From NCBI GenBank assembly GCA_949358305.1, contig OX442317.1:11724186-11784185 (forward strand): a stretch of 60,000 bases of DNA, read 5' to 3'. The stretch is from Strigamia acuminata (taxonomy: Eukaryota; Arthropoda; Chilopoda; Geophilomorpha; Linotaeniidae). Within the stretch, counting starts at the first letter, position 1, and each line of letters starts with the position of its first letter. Positions 28,658 to 39,400 of this stretch are shown piece after piece. The notes beneath the pieces were generated by a model that saw only the letters and a list, made by a program, of their open reading frames with translations, was not told where the DNA came from and did no database searches. The position numbers and the translations under genes are program-made.

Positions 28658-29848
28658 TTAATTTGATAAAGCTGACAAATACCTGTCTCTAATACCCATT
28701 GGCATATCGTTAACTATCAACCCAACACTCCGCTGATCTTGCACTTTGTGTAACATCACCGTATACTCAAAACTCGATACAAATTCCAAAAATATAAACA
28801 GGTCTCGAAACACGCGCGAAGCCTTCGTCCATAAATCTTCTAAACACTCTTTGTATCTGTCATCTGCAGGATTTCTCACGATGTGTTCCACAATCTGTAT
28901 AAGTAAACATCGGAATTCGCCAAGAACGAGTCTTGTACGAACACGATTAGCCGCAGGAATGAAGAGATCCAAATACACCCAATCTTCAATACATTCTTTC
29001 AATACTAATGCTCCAACTCCAGCAATTGAAAAATAAATATCCAGTTGTTGATCATTCAACAGTAAAGGCAACTGACAGAAGAAGCTATGTTTGCAGTAGT
29101 CATGTTTCGCATTTATTATCAATCGAAGAAAGCGACTTGAGTTCAAAAATATATCTTTTTCGTCGTTTGTAAATGTAGACCACATGAACTTTATCGCGCT
29201 TTCGTTATCACACCACAAGAATCCATGAAGCAACTCGTACTTCCTGTACGTGCTTATTGTTTCTCTCTTCATCACATCTGTCCAAAATGACACAATCTCG
29301 GTTGGCTCAGTCACAGTGATTTGATTTGAAAACTGTCTCCAGGTTACTTCGATTACATCTTGCACACAAAATATATACGAAATCTTGCATCTTTCATTCA
29401 GGGTAAATTTTGCTTCGAGAGAAGACAATACTCGCATCGTTTGTATAAAATCGATTTTTCCATGCAGTGTCCTCTCCACGTGCTTTACGCAGTCTATTAT
29501 TTTAAGCAAACTGATACAATTCTCATCTAGCACACTACTATTCTGGTCATTGAGAGTGATGTACAACAAATTCAGCCACTTACGTAATTCCTCTCCCGTA
29601 AATCGGATGATGTCTTGTAGCTGTTGTTGAAAGATTAGCGGTAAAACTAGATCGGAAAATTTTTGACAAATAATTTTTTCAATGTCACACCAGTTTTCAT
29701 TCAAATGATGAATATTATTTATAAAAGAGTTTTCAGTTTTGAGAGATATGTCCGACACACTGCATCTCCATAAATTAACTGCAGTTTTGATCAAAGCTAA
29801 ACGTTCGAGTCCAAGGAGTGGAAGCATAAATTTGATATTTTTATCCAT
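28658..29848 (-). CDS. Unrecognised helical protein (396 aa or longer)
   Basis: The first ATG is at 29848 (MDKNIKFMLPL), giving 396 residues. The reading frame remains open and coding-like upstream to about 29965, with acceptor-like AGs at its start, so a 5' exon probably precedes it. The protein is predicted helical and rich in leucine and aromatic residues, with no signal peptide or enzyme motif. Segments such as TYRKYELLHGFLWC and TNDEKDIFLNSSRFLRL suggest repeated helical hairpins. Its higher GC and mixed codon use resemble the host-type genes (Fem-1, TK) rather than the AT-rich ORFs. I do not recognise a family; it may belong to an arthropod lineage-specific multigene family. Confidence 0.6.
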   Translation of the reverse strand: MDKNIKFMLPLLGLERLALIKTAVNLWRCSVSDISLKTENSFINNIHHLNENWCDIEKIICQKFSDLVLPLIFQQQLQDIIRFTGEELRKWLNLLYITLNDQNSSVLDENCISLLKIIDCVKHVERTLHGKIDFIQTMRVLSSLEAKFTLNERCKISYIFCVQDVIEVTWRQFSNQITVTEPTEIVSFWTDVMKRETISTYRKYELLHGFLWCDNESAIKFMWSTFTNDEKDIFLNSSRFLRLIINAKHDYCKHSFFCQLPLLLNDQQLDIYFSIAGVGALVLKECIEDWVYLDLFIPAANRVRTRLVLGEFRCLLIQIVEHIVRNPADDRYKECLEDLWTKASRVFRDLFIFLEFVSSFEYTVMLHKVQDQRSVGLIVNDMPMGIRDRYLSALSN

Positions 29849-29920
29849 GATCGTCAATGGTTCAACAGATTGATGTGTTTCGAACAGAAGTGATGAAAAT
29901 TGCGATGACAGTGGCACCAC

Positions 29921-31853
29921 ACGCTTGGTGTATTCCTGTACCTTTGTAAAGCTGTTGTAAAGCTAATCAGACTTCAGAGTTCGGAGATTCAGAGTTCGTA
30001 TAATTTACCTTCGAAAGCTGCAAAATATATTAGTAAATCATTATTTTTGCAAACTCACAAATTAGAGTTTCGTGAAATAAATAAATGCCCGAAAATAAAA
30101 TAGAAAACAAAATATTACCGTCTCGATATCATAATTCTGATTTATTTGATTTTTTGGAGCATTTATAATTCAAGCGTGTTTGAAAATAATAATGTGAATA
30201 GACATTTCCTAACATCATTTTGCATCACATAACAAAATGATGTACGCATGCCAATTGAAGTGCTTGATAATCCAGAAAAATATTACACTAACATTAGCAT
30301 TTTCTTTTCTGGTGGAAAATATGAACAATTAATTATTTTACAATTCTTCAAGTCAAATTTTATTAGAATTTACTTTAATTTAAATAATTAAGTGGTCATA
30401 CTATTCATCAATAATAATTATAATTGTAATAATCAATTAGGATAATTTATAGGAATAGTATAAACATTTCATTAAATACAATACAAAAAAAAATTAAAGG
30501 ATTTAATTATTATCATTTTATTGATAAGCGACCTCCTTTCTTATTAAATATTTATAAACTCCATAGCGAATAAATTAAAGGTCATGTCAATCTTAAAAAT
30601 AAAAAGAGAAAACTATTGTAATTCATCTTGCATTTCTATTTTCTTTTTTACATCGTGTATAATTTTATAAATTGTAAAGTGTTTCTACGTGGTTTAAATT
30701 AATAAATTTTGATTTACATTGTTTTGTCAAGAAATGGCAGCCACCGAGTAAGTATAAATTTATATGAATGTTTTATTTAACATAGATTTACATAGGAATT
30801 GCAACGTGCCTTTGTGAGAGAGTGCGCGAAGTCAGAACACTCCAACATTATCCCCTCAATTAGGACCCAACCAGGGAGCAATTACAAAGAAGAGGAAATA
30901 GAAACAACAAAACTAACAATGTAAAATTGAACAATAAAATTGAAGTTAAGTTAAAATTGAAACAAAATAGCTTAAACTCTTTCTTAATCATTCTGCGGAA
31001 ATCCATAGACATGTGATGACTTCTTGTTAGAGGAAACGGTGGCGCTGTCAACGGTCTTACAGGTGAGTTAGTTATGGCGGCAAAGTTATGACAGTAGATT
31101 GCCGAGTTGAAAGTGTAACTAGTGGTGTTGTGCTCACAAAGGGAAATTTTTGAGCCTTATTCTCGAGCCTCAATTGGTACATGGAGTCGGTAAGAAAAAG
31201 ATGTAATTTGTTAAAAATACCCCTGGTTCTCAGGAGTAGCGCACGGAACAGCCAATCTGGGCCCAGGAACATAAACAATCAAGTATTGTGTAGAAGCGTT
31301 CAGCGGGGGGCTTCTACATCCTGTCTCGGGGTGGCAAATTTAGTGATGGTGCGTGTGGAGTTTGAACGCCCTTCCGAGCGGCGGGTCTGCATGCGCACTT
31401 TGATTGGCCACGATGAAGGTCGAATACACAACAGCGCCAATCACAACACCAGCAGGAGACATCAAATTAAAGTCGTCCAACAAAGCCCTGTTTTAGCAAC
31501 GCAGAGTGATAAGAGATCTTGCGGTGGTCTTGCTCGGTTTTGCTGCACCCGCACGTGACAAATTGATTGGTGAATCTCGATATGAATTGTTTAGTCAAGA
31601 AATCGCAGTCATCCGGTAAGAGAAAATATACATGGTGTTTTATTTTACATAGATTTATATAGGAATCACGACGTGCGTTTGCACATCACATTTTCAAATT
31701 TTCACAAGGAGGAGTGAATGGAGTCTGAACACTTCAAATTGTGCCGAAATAAAAAATTTTAACACAATTACAAGAAGAAAGAACAATCCAAGAAAACAAA
31801 ATATTATAAAACTGGGGACAAAAACGTGTTTTTTTCATTCCTAACACTTTCTA
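29921..31853. other. Intergenic with a duplicated exon-like segment
   Basis: After the probable 5' exon boundary near 29965, the DNA is AT-rich. Two diverged direct repeats lie at about 30724-30830 and 31590-31690 (listed separately). Between them, 31000-31560 has higher GC and a 125-codon plus frame without recognisable features. Confidence 0.35.
30724..31690 (+). repeat. Diverged direct duplication of a putative first exon and donor site
   Basis: Copy 1 (about 30724-30810) reads 'gtcaagaaatggcagccacc', then GAGTAAGT. Copy 2 (about 31592-31680) reads 'gtcaagaaatcgcagtcatc', then CGGTAAGA. In each, a donor-like GTAAG is followed about 30 bases later by matching 'tttta...acatagattta.ataggaat' sequence. 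The ATG of copy 1 is ATC in copy 2. The segments are about 870 bp apart. Confidence 0.45.
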
Positions 31854-31854
31854 G

Positions 31855-32031
31855 ATACCGTATTGTACTTATAGCAACTTGGAAAAAGTGATTCATTTGT
31901 TAATAAAAGATTACAACTGGGCTGTACAATCGTGGGCAAACAAACATCCTTTCAGTTTAGCTCTTTTAAGTTTATCTACCATTATTTGCTATGTCTATCT
32001 TTTAATACTGGCACCATGTTATCTTCTGTGA
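31855..32031 (+). CDS. Candidate terminal exon of a small tail-anchored membrane protein
   Basis: Following a strong polypyrimidine-AG acceptor (cattcctaacactttctag), a frame is open for about 58 codons to TGA at about 32029-32031. It ends in a hydrophobic helix (LALLSLSTIICYVYLLIL), preceded by a soluble stretch (YSNLEKVIHLLIKDYNW). This is the profile of a tail-anchored micropeptide or small membrane protein. Exons upstream at 30731 and 31577 have donors, but their phases do not join this frame directly, so the gene model is incomplete. A second frame is also open here, which lowers confidence. Confidence 0.25.
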   Translation: MPYCTYSNLEKVIHLLIKDYNWAVQSWANKHPFSLALLSLSTIICYVYLLILAPCYLL

Positions 32032-32256
32032 TCTACAAATACATATTTCGGAAATGCAATTATTTATTTTTATTTGCACAGTTTAAAACAGCTTACCATC
32101 AAGAAGAATAAATCAGTTAATTGCATGACAAACATCATACTTTACTGCTAGAATAAAATTTACCATAATGCAATAAAGTTTATTCCAACTCTAAAATGTC
32201 AAAAAAATCTCTCTCAGTAATATAAAAAAATCTCTATTATTTTCAATTTTTGTAAT

Positions 32257-32889
32257 TTAGTGGTTTTTATACTCAGGTTTATTCATTAGTTTATTCATAT
32301 TTACATTTGAATTGAAACATTTTCTGCAAGTGGCCACATATTTGTCAGTTCCGCCAATGACTTCTATTTCCTTATCGTTGGAAATTCTTTTTGTGAATGA
32401 AGCAGGAAATCTACAGAATTGGCAGTTCGCATAAAGCTTGGTTATAATCTCGGATCGTGGAACCATTTGACATATTTGACCAAAAGGTTTTTTCTGATAA
32501 TCTCCATCTAATGCAGCAACAATAATGATCTTTCCTTCTTCAGCCATTTCCTCAGAGAACTGGATCAAATCGTCAAAAAATTGACCTTCATCAATTCCGA
32601 TAATTGCGTAATTCATTGCCATCTCTCTTGCATCCATCAACTTCGTGTAAACTTGAGCTATTTTCCGTTTTCCACAATGAGTAACGATCTCATGACTACT
32701 GTATCGATTGTCCTTCTTCGACTTGATTAATAATAAATCTTCTTTTTTTTCAGTCTCCATTCGTCTCAGGAGCTCCAAGGTTTTCCCGGCAAACATTGGT
32801 CCAATGATTAATTGAATACATCCCCCTTGAATTTTTGTTTTCGGATTGTCTGGATTACATTTGACGATCACTTGTATTTCCCCGTCCAT
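32257..32889 (-). CDS. tk: Thymidine kinase, TK1-type
   Basis: This enzyme phosphorylates thymidine to dTMP in the salvage pathway. Numbered from the ATG at 32889 (210 residues), it has the P-loop GPMFAGKT (30-37), the Walker B-like IDEGQFF (99-105) with catalytic E101, and the lasso and zinc-binding region with CQFC and CRKC pairs and EVIGGTDKY. All are hallmarks of the tetrameric, type II TK1 family. An upstream in-frame ATG at 32919 would add ten residues; the sequence between contains an acceptor-like 'ttatctag', so the inner ATG is preferred. The gene is intronless here, unlike BAF 200 bp away and dUTPase. It lies in tandem with BAF on the same strand. TK1-type kinases occur both in animals and in large DNA viruses, and the protein alone does not decide the origin. 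Confidence 0.88.
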   Translation of the reverse strand: MDGEIQVIVKCNPDNPKTKIQGGCIQLIIGPMFAGKTLELLRRMETEKKEDLLLIKSKKDNRYSSHEIVTHCGKRKIAQVYTKLMDAREMAMNYAIIGIDEGQFFDDLIQFSEEMAEEGKIIIVAALDGDYQKKPFGQICQMVPRSEIITKLYANCQFCRFPASFTKRISNDKEIEVIGGTDKYVATCRKCFNSNVNMNKLMNKPEYKNH

Positions 32890-33090
32890 CTTGCTAGATA
32901 ACACTAGATAAAAACACATTTGTTATAACAAAAAGAAAAAAATGTATAAAATATAAAACAAAATAATGAATTATTAAAATAAAATAAAATCTTTACTAAA
33001 GTTCATCAGTGTAAAGGTATCAGTCAAAATTTAATTAAAATGTACTAAAACTATCAAATTATAATAATATTGATTTTAAACCCACAAAAA

Positions 33091-33421
33091 TTAAAGAAAC
33101 GCATCACACCAATCAGTAAGACATTGATAACATTTTCCAGCCTGTCCTGCATTCGCTCCGGAAGTGACCTTCAACCAAGTAACAAAACGTTCCTTATTTC
33201 TTTTCAATACTAAATAGTGACCCAACACAACGTAAGCCTAAAATTACAAACAAAAATCAGTAAAAAGAACACGTTAAACGCAATATAAACCCGACCTTAT
33301 CGAAGCCCTTGGCTTCCAACCGTCCGCCTAACACTTCGCCGATGCCGGCTAGATCCGTCACTTTTTTTTCGCCCATTGGTTCAGCCACGAAATTTCGATG
33401 TTTTTGTGATGTAGACGACAT
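33091..33421 (-). CDS. banf1: Barrier-to-autointegration factor (BAF), two exons
   Basis: Exon 1 (33421-33296) and exon 2 (33237-33091) are separated by a 58-bp GT-AG intron in phase 0. Together they encode 90 residues, close to the universal BAF length of 89-90. Hallmarks are the N-terminal [15 protein letters not shown], the helix-hairpin-helix [29 protein letters not shown], and the C-terminal [13 protein letters not shown] dimers bridge DNA and tether chromatin to LEM-domain proteins at the nuclear envelope; they also restrict cytoplasmic DNA, including poxvirus DNA. Residues 68-80 ([13 protein letters not shown]) are close to the metazoan consensus. The upstream region is cut at 33545 by a Gypsy LTR insertion, 123 bp before the ATG, which may affect its promoter. 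Confidence 0.93.
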
Positions 33422-33544
33422 TTTCTAGAATTCTGGAAACTATACGTTGAAAATATTTGGATAAATGCTTTGGGGATGCTTACTTGGTTCATGTAGTTGT
33501 GAATCTACAGTAGAAAATGGATGAAACAGTCGTAGCATTGGTAT

Positions 33545-34117
33545 TGTCACGTGTACGAACCGTGCCAATTGATGCGCGATTCGTAGCACGTAATTCGAAT
33601 CATTATTAGGTTAAATGTTGCTAAATTTCGGCCACAGATGGCGCTGACGGTTGGACTCCGTCATCGCCATGTGATGGACCGATCAATTCAATTATGGGGT
33701 TTATGGCAGATTTGCTATAAATAAGGAGCCCGCACTAAGACAGCTCTCTAATCACTTTTGCTTTTCAGGAACTAGAGAGTCTGATGTCGCCTCAATAAAG
33801 AGCGCGGCTGATGACTATAAAACCAATTTGATTGCATTACATTTAGATTATCACACAGTTGTTTTATAACCCAATTAATAAAGGTTGTACATTTGATAAA
33901 TGTAAAATGATAGTTTATCCAAATAACATTCTGACCTGTTTGAGAATAAATGTAACTGAATTTAAAAGGGATCGAACAAACTCTGTTTGTCCGGTCAAAT
34001 AAATCTGAATTGAATTTAAAGCATAAATGAATCTCATTCCTTCCTTTTCACACTCATTAAAACCCCAATTAAACACAGTTGCGTGGAAACCTGATCAGGC
34101 CCGGAATCCACGTAACA
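33545..34117 (+). repeat. 5' LTR of the Gypsy element
   Basis: It is 573 bp, with TG…CA ends. TATAAATAA at 33716-33724 is a probable promoter, followed by several AATAAA words that can act as polyadenylation signals. Near the start, 'ccacagatggcgctgac' contains a word that recurs in unrelated parts of the window. Confidence 0.95.
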
Positions 34118-34119
34118 AA

Positions 34120-34131
34120 TGGTGGAGATGC
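34120..34131 (+). promoter_or_regulatory. Primer-binding site complementary to tRNA-Ala 3' end
   Basis: TGGTGGAGATGC begins two bases after the 5' LTR. Its reverse complement GCATCTCCACCA is the 3' end of animal tRNA-Ala including CCA, so this tRNA is the likely minus-strand primer. Twelve bases match before divergence. Confidence 0.8.
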
Positions 34132-34973
34132 GGTTCTTTCGCCGAGACCAAAATTAGAATAAAAACCCCGAAAATTAGAGTTAAATCATCAAAAATCGTA
34201 AAATTTAGAGCAAAATGAGTGAAATTAGAATTAAAATAACATAAAATTGGCAAATTTAGCTTAAAAATAGCCTTGAAAATCATATAAAATTTAGAGAAAT
34301 CCCAAACTAATTTAAATATGAGTGATTCATTTGTGAAACTGATAGGAAAGTGAGAATGAGTCATTGCTAGTGAATAAATAGGTCAATTAGATTGAAAATT
34401 GGCAAAGTCTAAAAAATAAAATAGAATAGAATAGAAGTTTTGAGTGTTTAAATTGGATAAATTTGCATTTGAGTGTTATTTACTGTGATATTTGACTTTG
34501 AATTGAATTGATATAGTATTATTGATTGAATTTTGATAAAATTTGATGAAATTGTATGTTAATAAGGAATTTAATTGTGATGTTGAGATAAAATTGGATA
34601 ATAATAGAGAATATATTGTTTATATTTATTAATGAATTTGTTTTTTTTCCAGAGCATTTTTGTAAAGTGTTATTAATAAGAAATTTTTCCTTGAATAGTT
34701 TTGATGAAATTTAGTAATTATGACCGTGAAAATGAATCGTTTTTTTTTTGGATATTTTTGTAATTATGACCGTGAAAATTGAATTGTTTAATTATTGAAT
34801 TGTTCTAGTGTTTTGAAACATTTCTGTAAAAATTGAAGTGTTTAATTATTGAATTATTTTTCAGAAAGTGAAAAGAGTTTTGTGTGCTAAAAAGTTATAG
34901 TGTTATTTATAACTGGAAAAGTGAATTAAAAGTGCTTCGAGTCAAAGGATTGTGTCTTCTCTACAATTAATAA

Positions 34974-36476
34974 ATCATTGCGGACTCTAGACGTTACGCG
35001 TTTTCAAAATACGTAACGGATTACCTGCTCTCAGGTAGTAAGAAAGAAGAAGAGTTGGAAGAAGAGACAGCATTGAGTGACAAGGTGACTGAGCGAAATA
35101 GGGGGCCAAAACCCAAAGAGGGACTTAAAACTCAAAAAAGGGAAGGTGAAACCCCGCAACAGCACCGAATACGAGTTGTTAGTGCTGATCTTCAAGCTGA
35201 ATTGTTCCCACACGAGGTGGAGCAATTAGGAGAATTATTGATACGAGAACAGGGTGATCAGGACGACGCAGACGAGAAGGACGTTTTCCAAGACGTTGAG
35301 GAGCAACCAAATTTAGAACTTTCATATTTGTGTATAAATAAAGAACAATCACCAATTAAAATGGCAAATGCTTCACCAGAACTTGTAGCAATACAGACGG
35401 TATTACAAAATTTAGTGGTTAATAGAAGAAATCCAGTTGACTTTGATCCGGCGACAGGAAATATTGACACATGGCTGATCGGATATGAAGATACAATAGC
35501 CGATGACACCGAGAGAATTAAACATCTATCAATTGTGCTGAAATCCTCCGCATCATCGTGGTATCTAGACCAACTTCCACAACATCCGACTAGAACATGG
35601 ATTCAATGGAAAGATGCGTTGAAGGCAAAATTCAGACGACAAATAACAACAATTTTGTCGAAATTACAGGCAATGCAGCACAAAGATGGGACAGCTTTGG
35701 AACATATGCAGAAAATATTAAAAGAATGTTCTTTTGCGAGACCAGCATTTACTGAAGAACAAAAGATATTTCATGTGTTTCAAGGACTTAAAAAGGTGAC
35801 TAGAGATAAATTGGTAGTCAATTTTCCAAAGACATTGGATCAATTAACATCTCAACTTGGATTATTGGAAGCTCATGCATTCAGTGAGGACCCTGCAGAA
35901 GTTTTACTAACCCTACTGCAAAAAGCTGTTGATACAACAGGCGAGGTGAAACCAAGCTTGTTAGTTGAACCGAGCGACGTCAATAAAACCAAAGACGAGT
36001 TGTTAGCAGAGGTCAAAGTGCTAAGACAACAGCAGCAGTTTGGGGAAGCTCAATATGCAGAGGTTACTCCAGTCTTCTATCAAAATCAATGGTATACACC
36101 ACATCCAAACCAGGCCCAGTTCTACAATAGAGGTAACTTTAGAGGACGATCTGGACAACAACGTGGATGGTGGAATGGCAATAATAGGAACCAAGGAAGA
36201 GGATGGAGTGACAATAGAGGTCAAAACAGAGGTAATTGGAATAATCAGTGGAATGATTCAGGTCAAGGATTCCAACAGCAAAATCCACAACAGCAGTGGA
36301 ATCCACCACAACAGCAATGGAATCCACCACAAGGACAAAGACCACAGGGGAATCCGAATAACCAAGGCCATCCACAAAATCCGAATTATAAAGGTAAAAA
36401 TTTTATTGAAAATTACCGAGGCCGAGGAAATCGAGGAGCCCCACGTGGTGGACCACCTAATGCATTGGGAAACTAG
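34974..36476 (+). CDS. gag: Gag of the Gypsy element
   Basis: The frame is open from 34974 to the TAG at 36474-36476, but the first in-frame ATG is only at 35361 (MANASPELV). Translation therefore starts there (371 residues), or at a non-AUG codon further upstream, since the sequence before it (for example RIRVVSADLQAELFPHEVEQ) looks coding. The central region has the retrotransposon capsid pattern (W…Y…D…A…LKSSASSWYLDQLP, then W..F…L..KF). The C-terminus has no CCHC zinc knuckle; instead it is an RGG/QN-rich tract (RGNFRGRSGQQRGWWNGNNR, then QQ…NPPQ repeats) that probably binds RNA. Pol follows in the -1 frame. Confidence 0.85.
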   Translation: MIADSRRYAFSKYVTDYLLSGSKKEEELEEETALSDKVTERNRGPKPKEGLKTQKREGETPQQHRIRVVSADLQAELFPHEVEQLGELLIREQGDQDDADEKDVFQDVEEQPNLELSYLCINKEQSPIKMANASPELVAIQTVLQNLVVNRRNPVDFDPATGNIDTWLIGYEDTIADDTERIKHLSIVLKSSASSWYLDQLPQHPTRTWIQWKDALKAKFRRQITTILSKLQAMQHKDGTALEHMQKILKECSFARPAFTEEQKIFHVFQGLKKVTRDKLVVNFPKTLDQLTSQLGLLEAHAFSEDPAEVLLTLLQKAVDTTGEVKPSLLVEPSDVNKTKDELLAEVKVLRQQQQFGEAQYAEVTPVFYQNQWYTPHPNQAQFYNRGNFRGRSGQQRGWWNGNNRNQGRGWSDNRGQNRGNWNNQWNDSGQGFQQQNPQQQWNPPQQQWNPPQGQRPQGNPNNQGHPQNPNYKGKNFIENYRGRGNRGAPRGGPPNALGN

Positions 36477-39400
36477 AATGGCCACAAAGACGAAATAACA
36501 AAAAGAAAAGAAGAAAAAGGAAATTAGAAATTATCGAGTTACACGCTATGGATGAACTTTTGCAGATTCCAGTAGTATTAAATGGTATGGAAATTACTGG
36601 TGTCTTGGATTCTGGAGGTTTTCGTAATATCATCAGTGAAGATTTGGTGAGAACTCTGCAGCTCAAATATCAACCCTGCCCAGGTGTTCGATTGAGAGTT
36701 GTGGATGGCTCATTGATAATCCCAGAAGGAAAAACCAGGATTACCATTGATGTTGGACAACAACAACATACCATCGAAGTGTTGATTGTCAATGGATTTG
36801 GACGACATTTACTGCTAGGAGATAATTTCTTAAGATCTGCAAAGTGTAAACTCGACTATGACCAACAGAAGATCTTTGTAGGCCCAAAAGATGAACAACA
36901 AGAAGTTTTCCCAATGTCAAAGAATTATACTGATGTAAATTACATAGCCCGAGTTTTAAAACCAATAACAATTCCAGCATTACATGAATGTGTAGTTCCA
37001 ATAAAAATTGCAAAGAAAGTAGATGATGAACTATTCATAGAACCACTCAGTGGAGTAATTGATCGTTTTGGAGTGATTTGTTGCAAAACATTGACTAAAT
37101 TCAGAAAAGGTGAAGGAGTTCTGCGAGTTGCGAATCCAACTAAAAAGACAATCTATTTAGGAAAAAACTCAGCAATAGCAAAAGCTTTTTATGTAATTGA
37201 GTCTGGCGTGCTTGATGAAAATAGAGTTGATCAATTTGACTTTAGCACGGCCATGGCAAATGATAATATGACGCCATCACAACAAGAACTGATGCGACAA
37301 CTGCTAGAGAAAAATTCTGATAGATTTGCGAAAACTGACAATGATTTAGGCAGAGCTCACGCGATTAAACATCGAATTGATACTGGAGATTCTCCTCCAA
37401 TCCATTTACAACCTTATAGAAGATCAATTAAAGAGAAAGAAATCGAGGATGCAGAAACAAAGAAGTTACTTGACCAGGGAGTCATTAGAGAATCCGAGAG
37501 CCCATGGAGTGCACCAGTACTACTCATCAAGAAGAGAGATGGCAAATGGAGATTTTGTGTAGATTGGAGACGGTTAAACGCGGTAACAAAGAAAATGGTT
37601 TATCCCTTACCACGTATTGATGACACCCTAGATCAATTAGCGGGTGCGAAGTATTTTTCAATGATGGATCTCATCCAGGGATATCACCAAGTCGAAATAG
37701 ACGAACAAGATCGTGAAAAGACAGCGTTTACCACGTCTAGCGGACATTATGAGTTTAATGTCCTTGGAATGGGATTATGTAACAGCCCAGCCGCCTTTCA
37801 AAAATTGATGAACAAAGTGCTTGGTAACCTCCTGGGAAAAGTATGCATTGCATATCTTGACGATTTGATAGTGTTTTCAAAGACTTTCGATCAGCACCTC
37901 GTTGATTTGGAGGCAGTTTTCCAAAAGCTTAGAACAGCGAATCTCAAAGTTAAGCTGAGTAAATGTACGTTTGCGACACACACCATACGATATCTCGGAC
38001 ATGTGGTTGATGCTGAAGGTATTTCACCGGATCCCAGGAATTTGGATTCTGTGGCGAAGTTTCCGATTCCTGTGAACGTTAAACAACTACGTGGTTTTCT
38101 AGGATTATGCTCGTATTACCGGAAATTTATTAAAAGTTTTGCGGACATTTCCAAACCTCTGGTGAATCTAACCAAAAAAGATGAAAAGTTTGATTGGGGA
38201 CCTCCCCATGAGAAAGCATTCCACACGCTTCGAACAGCATTAATAACAGTGCCGGTGTTAGCACATCCAGATTTTACTCAGCCCTTCATGATTTCATGCG
38301 ATGCAAGTGCCTATGGATTAGGAGCTATTTTGAAGCAAAAAGTCAACAATCAAGAGCGTGTCATCGCTTATGCAAGTCGTATGATGAGCACAGCAGAAAT
38401 GAATTACACTGCAACTGAAAGGGAAATGTTAGCAATCATTTTTGCTATTGAAAAGTTTAGACCGTACTTATATGGACAGAAATTCCAAATTATTACCGAC
38501 CATTCTGCCCTCCAATGGCTGAAAGGAGTCCGAAATCCAAATGGACGTCTAGCCAGGTGGGCGCTGCAACTAGCTGAGTATGATTTTGAAATATTTCATA
38601 AAAGCGGCAAGAAACATACAGATGCCGATGCTTTAAGTAGGATCCAGGAAGAATTAAGTGAAGAAGAAATAGAAAAATTACCTTCGCTTTTCTTGGAAAA
38701 CTTGGACCTCCCTGTTGAACAGAGGAAGGATCCCAAACTTCTGGACCTCATAACAGCGCTAGAAAACCAAGAGCAACTTCCAAGAAGAAGAAGACGACCA
38801 CTAAAGCAGTTCGTTCTTCAAAACAAAACGTTGTTCAGGAAGAAAAAACTTAACAGTTCCCTGAACATGGAAGATTTACTACTAGTAGTTCCAAAACAAC
38901 TTCAAAAAGATGTATTGCATGAAATGCACGATGGATTACTAGGAGCTCATTTGGGATTGGCAAAAACGTGGAAACGGGTAAGAACACGATTCTTCTGGAC
39001 AAGAATCTACAAAGATGTCAGAAATTACGTCTTGTCCTGCCAACATTGCGCAAAAGCAAAAACAATGACAACGCCAGCTAAAGGATTAATGCAGCCATGG
39101 TCAACAGTCTCAAAGCCCTTTGAGCGAATTGGAATAGATACACTTGGACCTTTTCCATTATCACGTCTTGGAAATAAACATGTTTTTGTTGTAACTGATT
39201 ACCTTTCTAGAAATGCAATAGCTAGACCAGCAGCAGCAGCTACAGCGTTAGAAGCAGCAAAAACATTGCTTTATGAAGTTATTCTGAAAGAAGGCAGTCC
39301 AAGAGAAATCCTAAGCGACCGGGGAACCGAATACAGGAATAAAATGGTTGAGGAAGTCTCAAATATGTTTAAAAGTTTGCATAAAACTACGTCAGGATAC

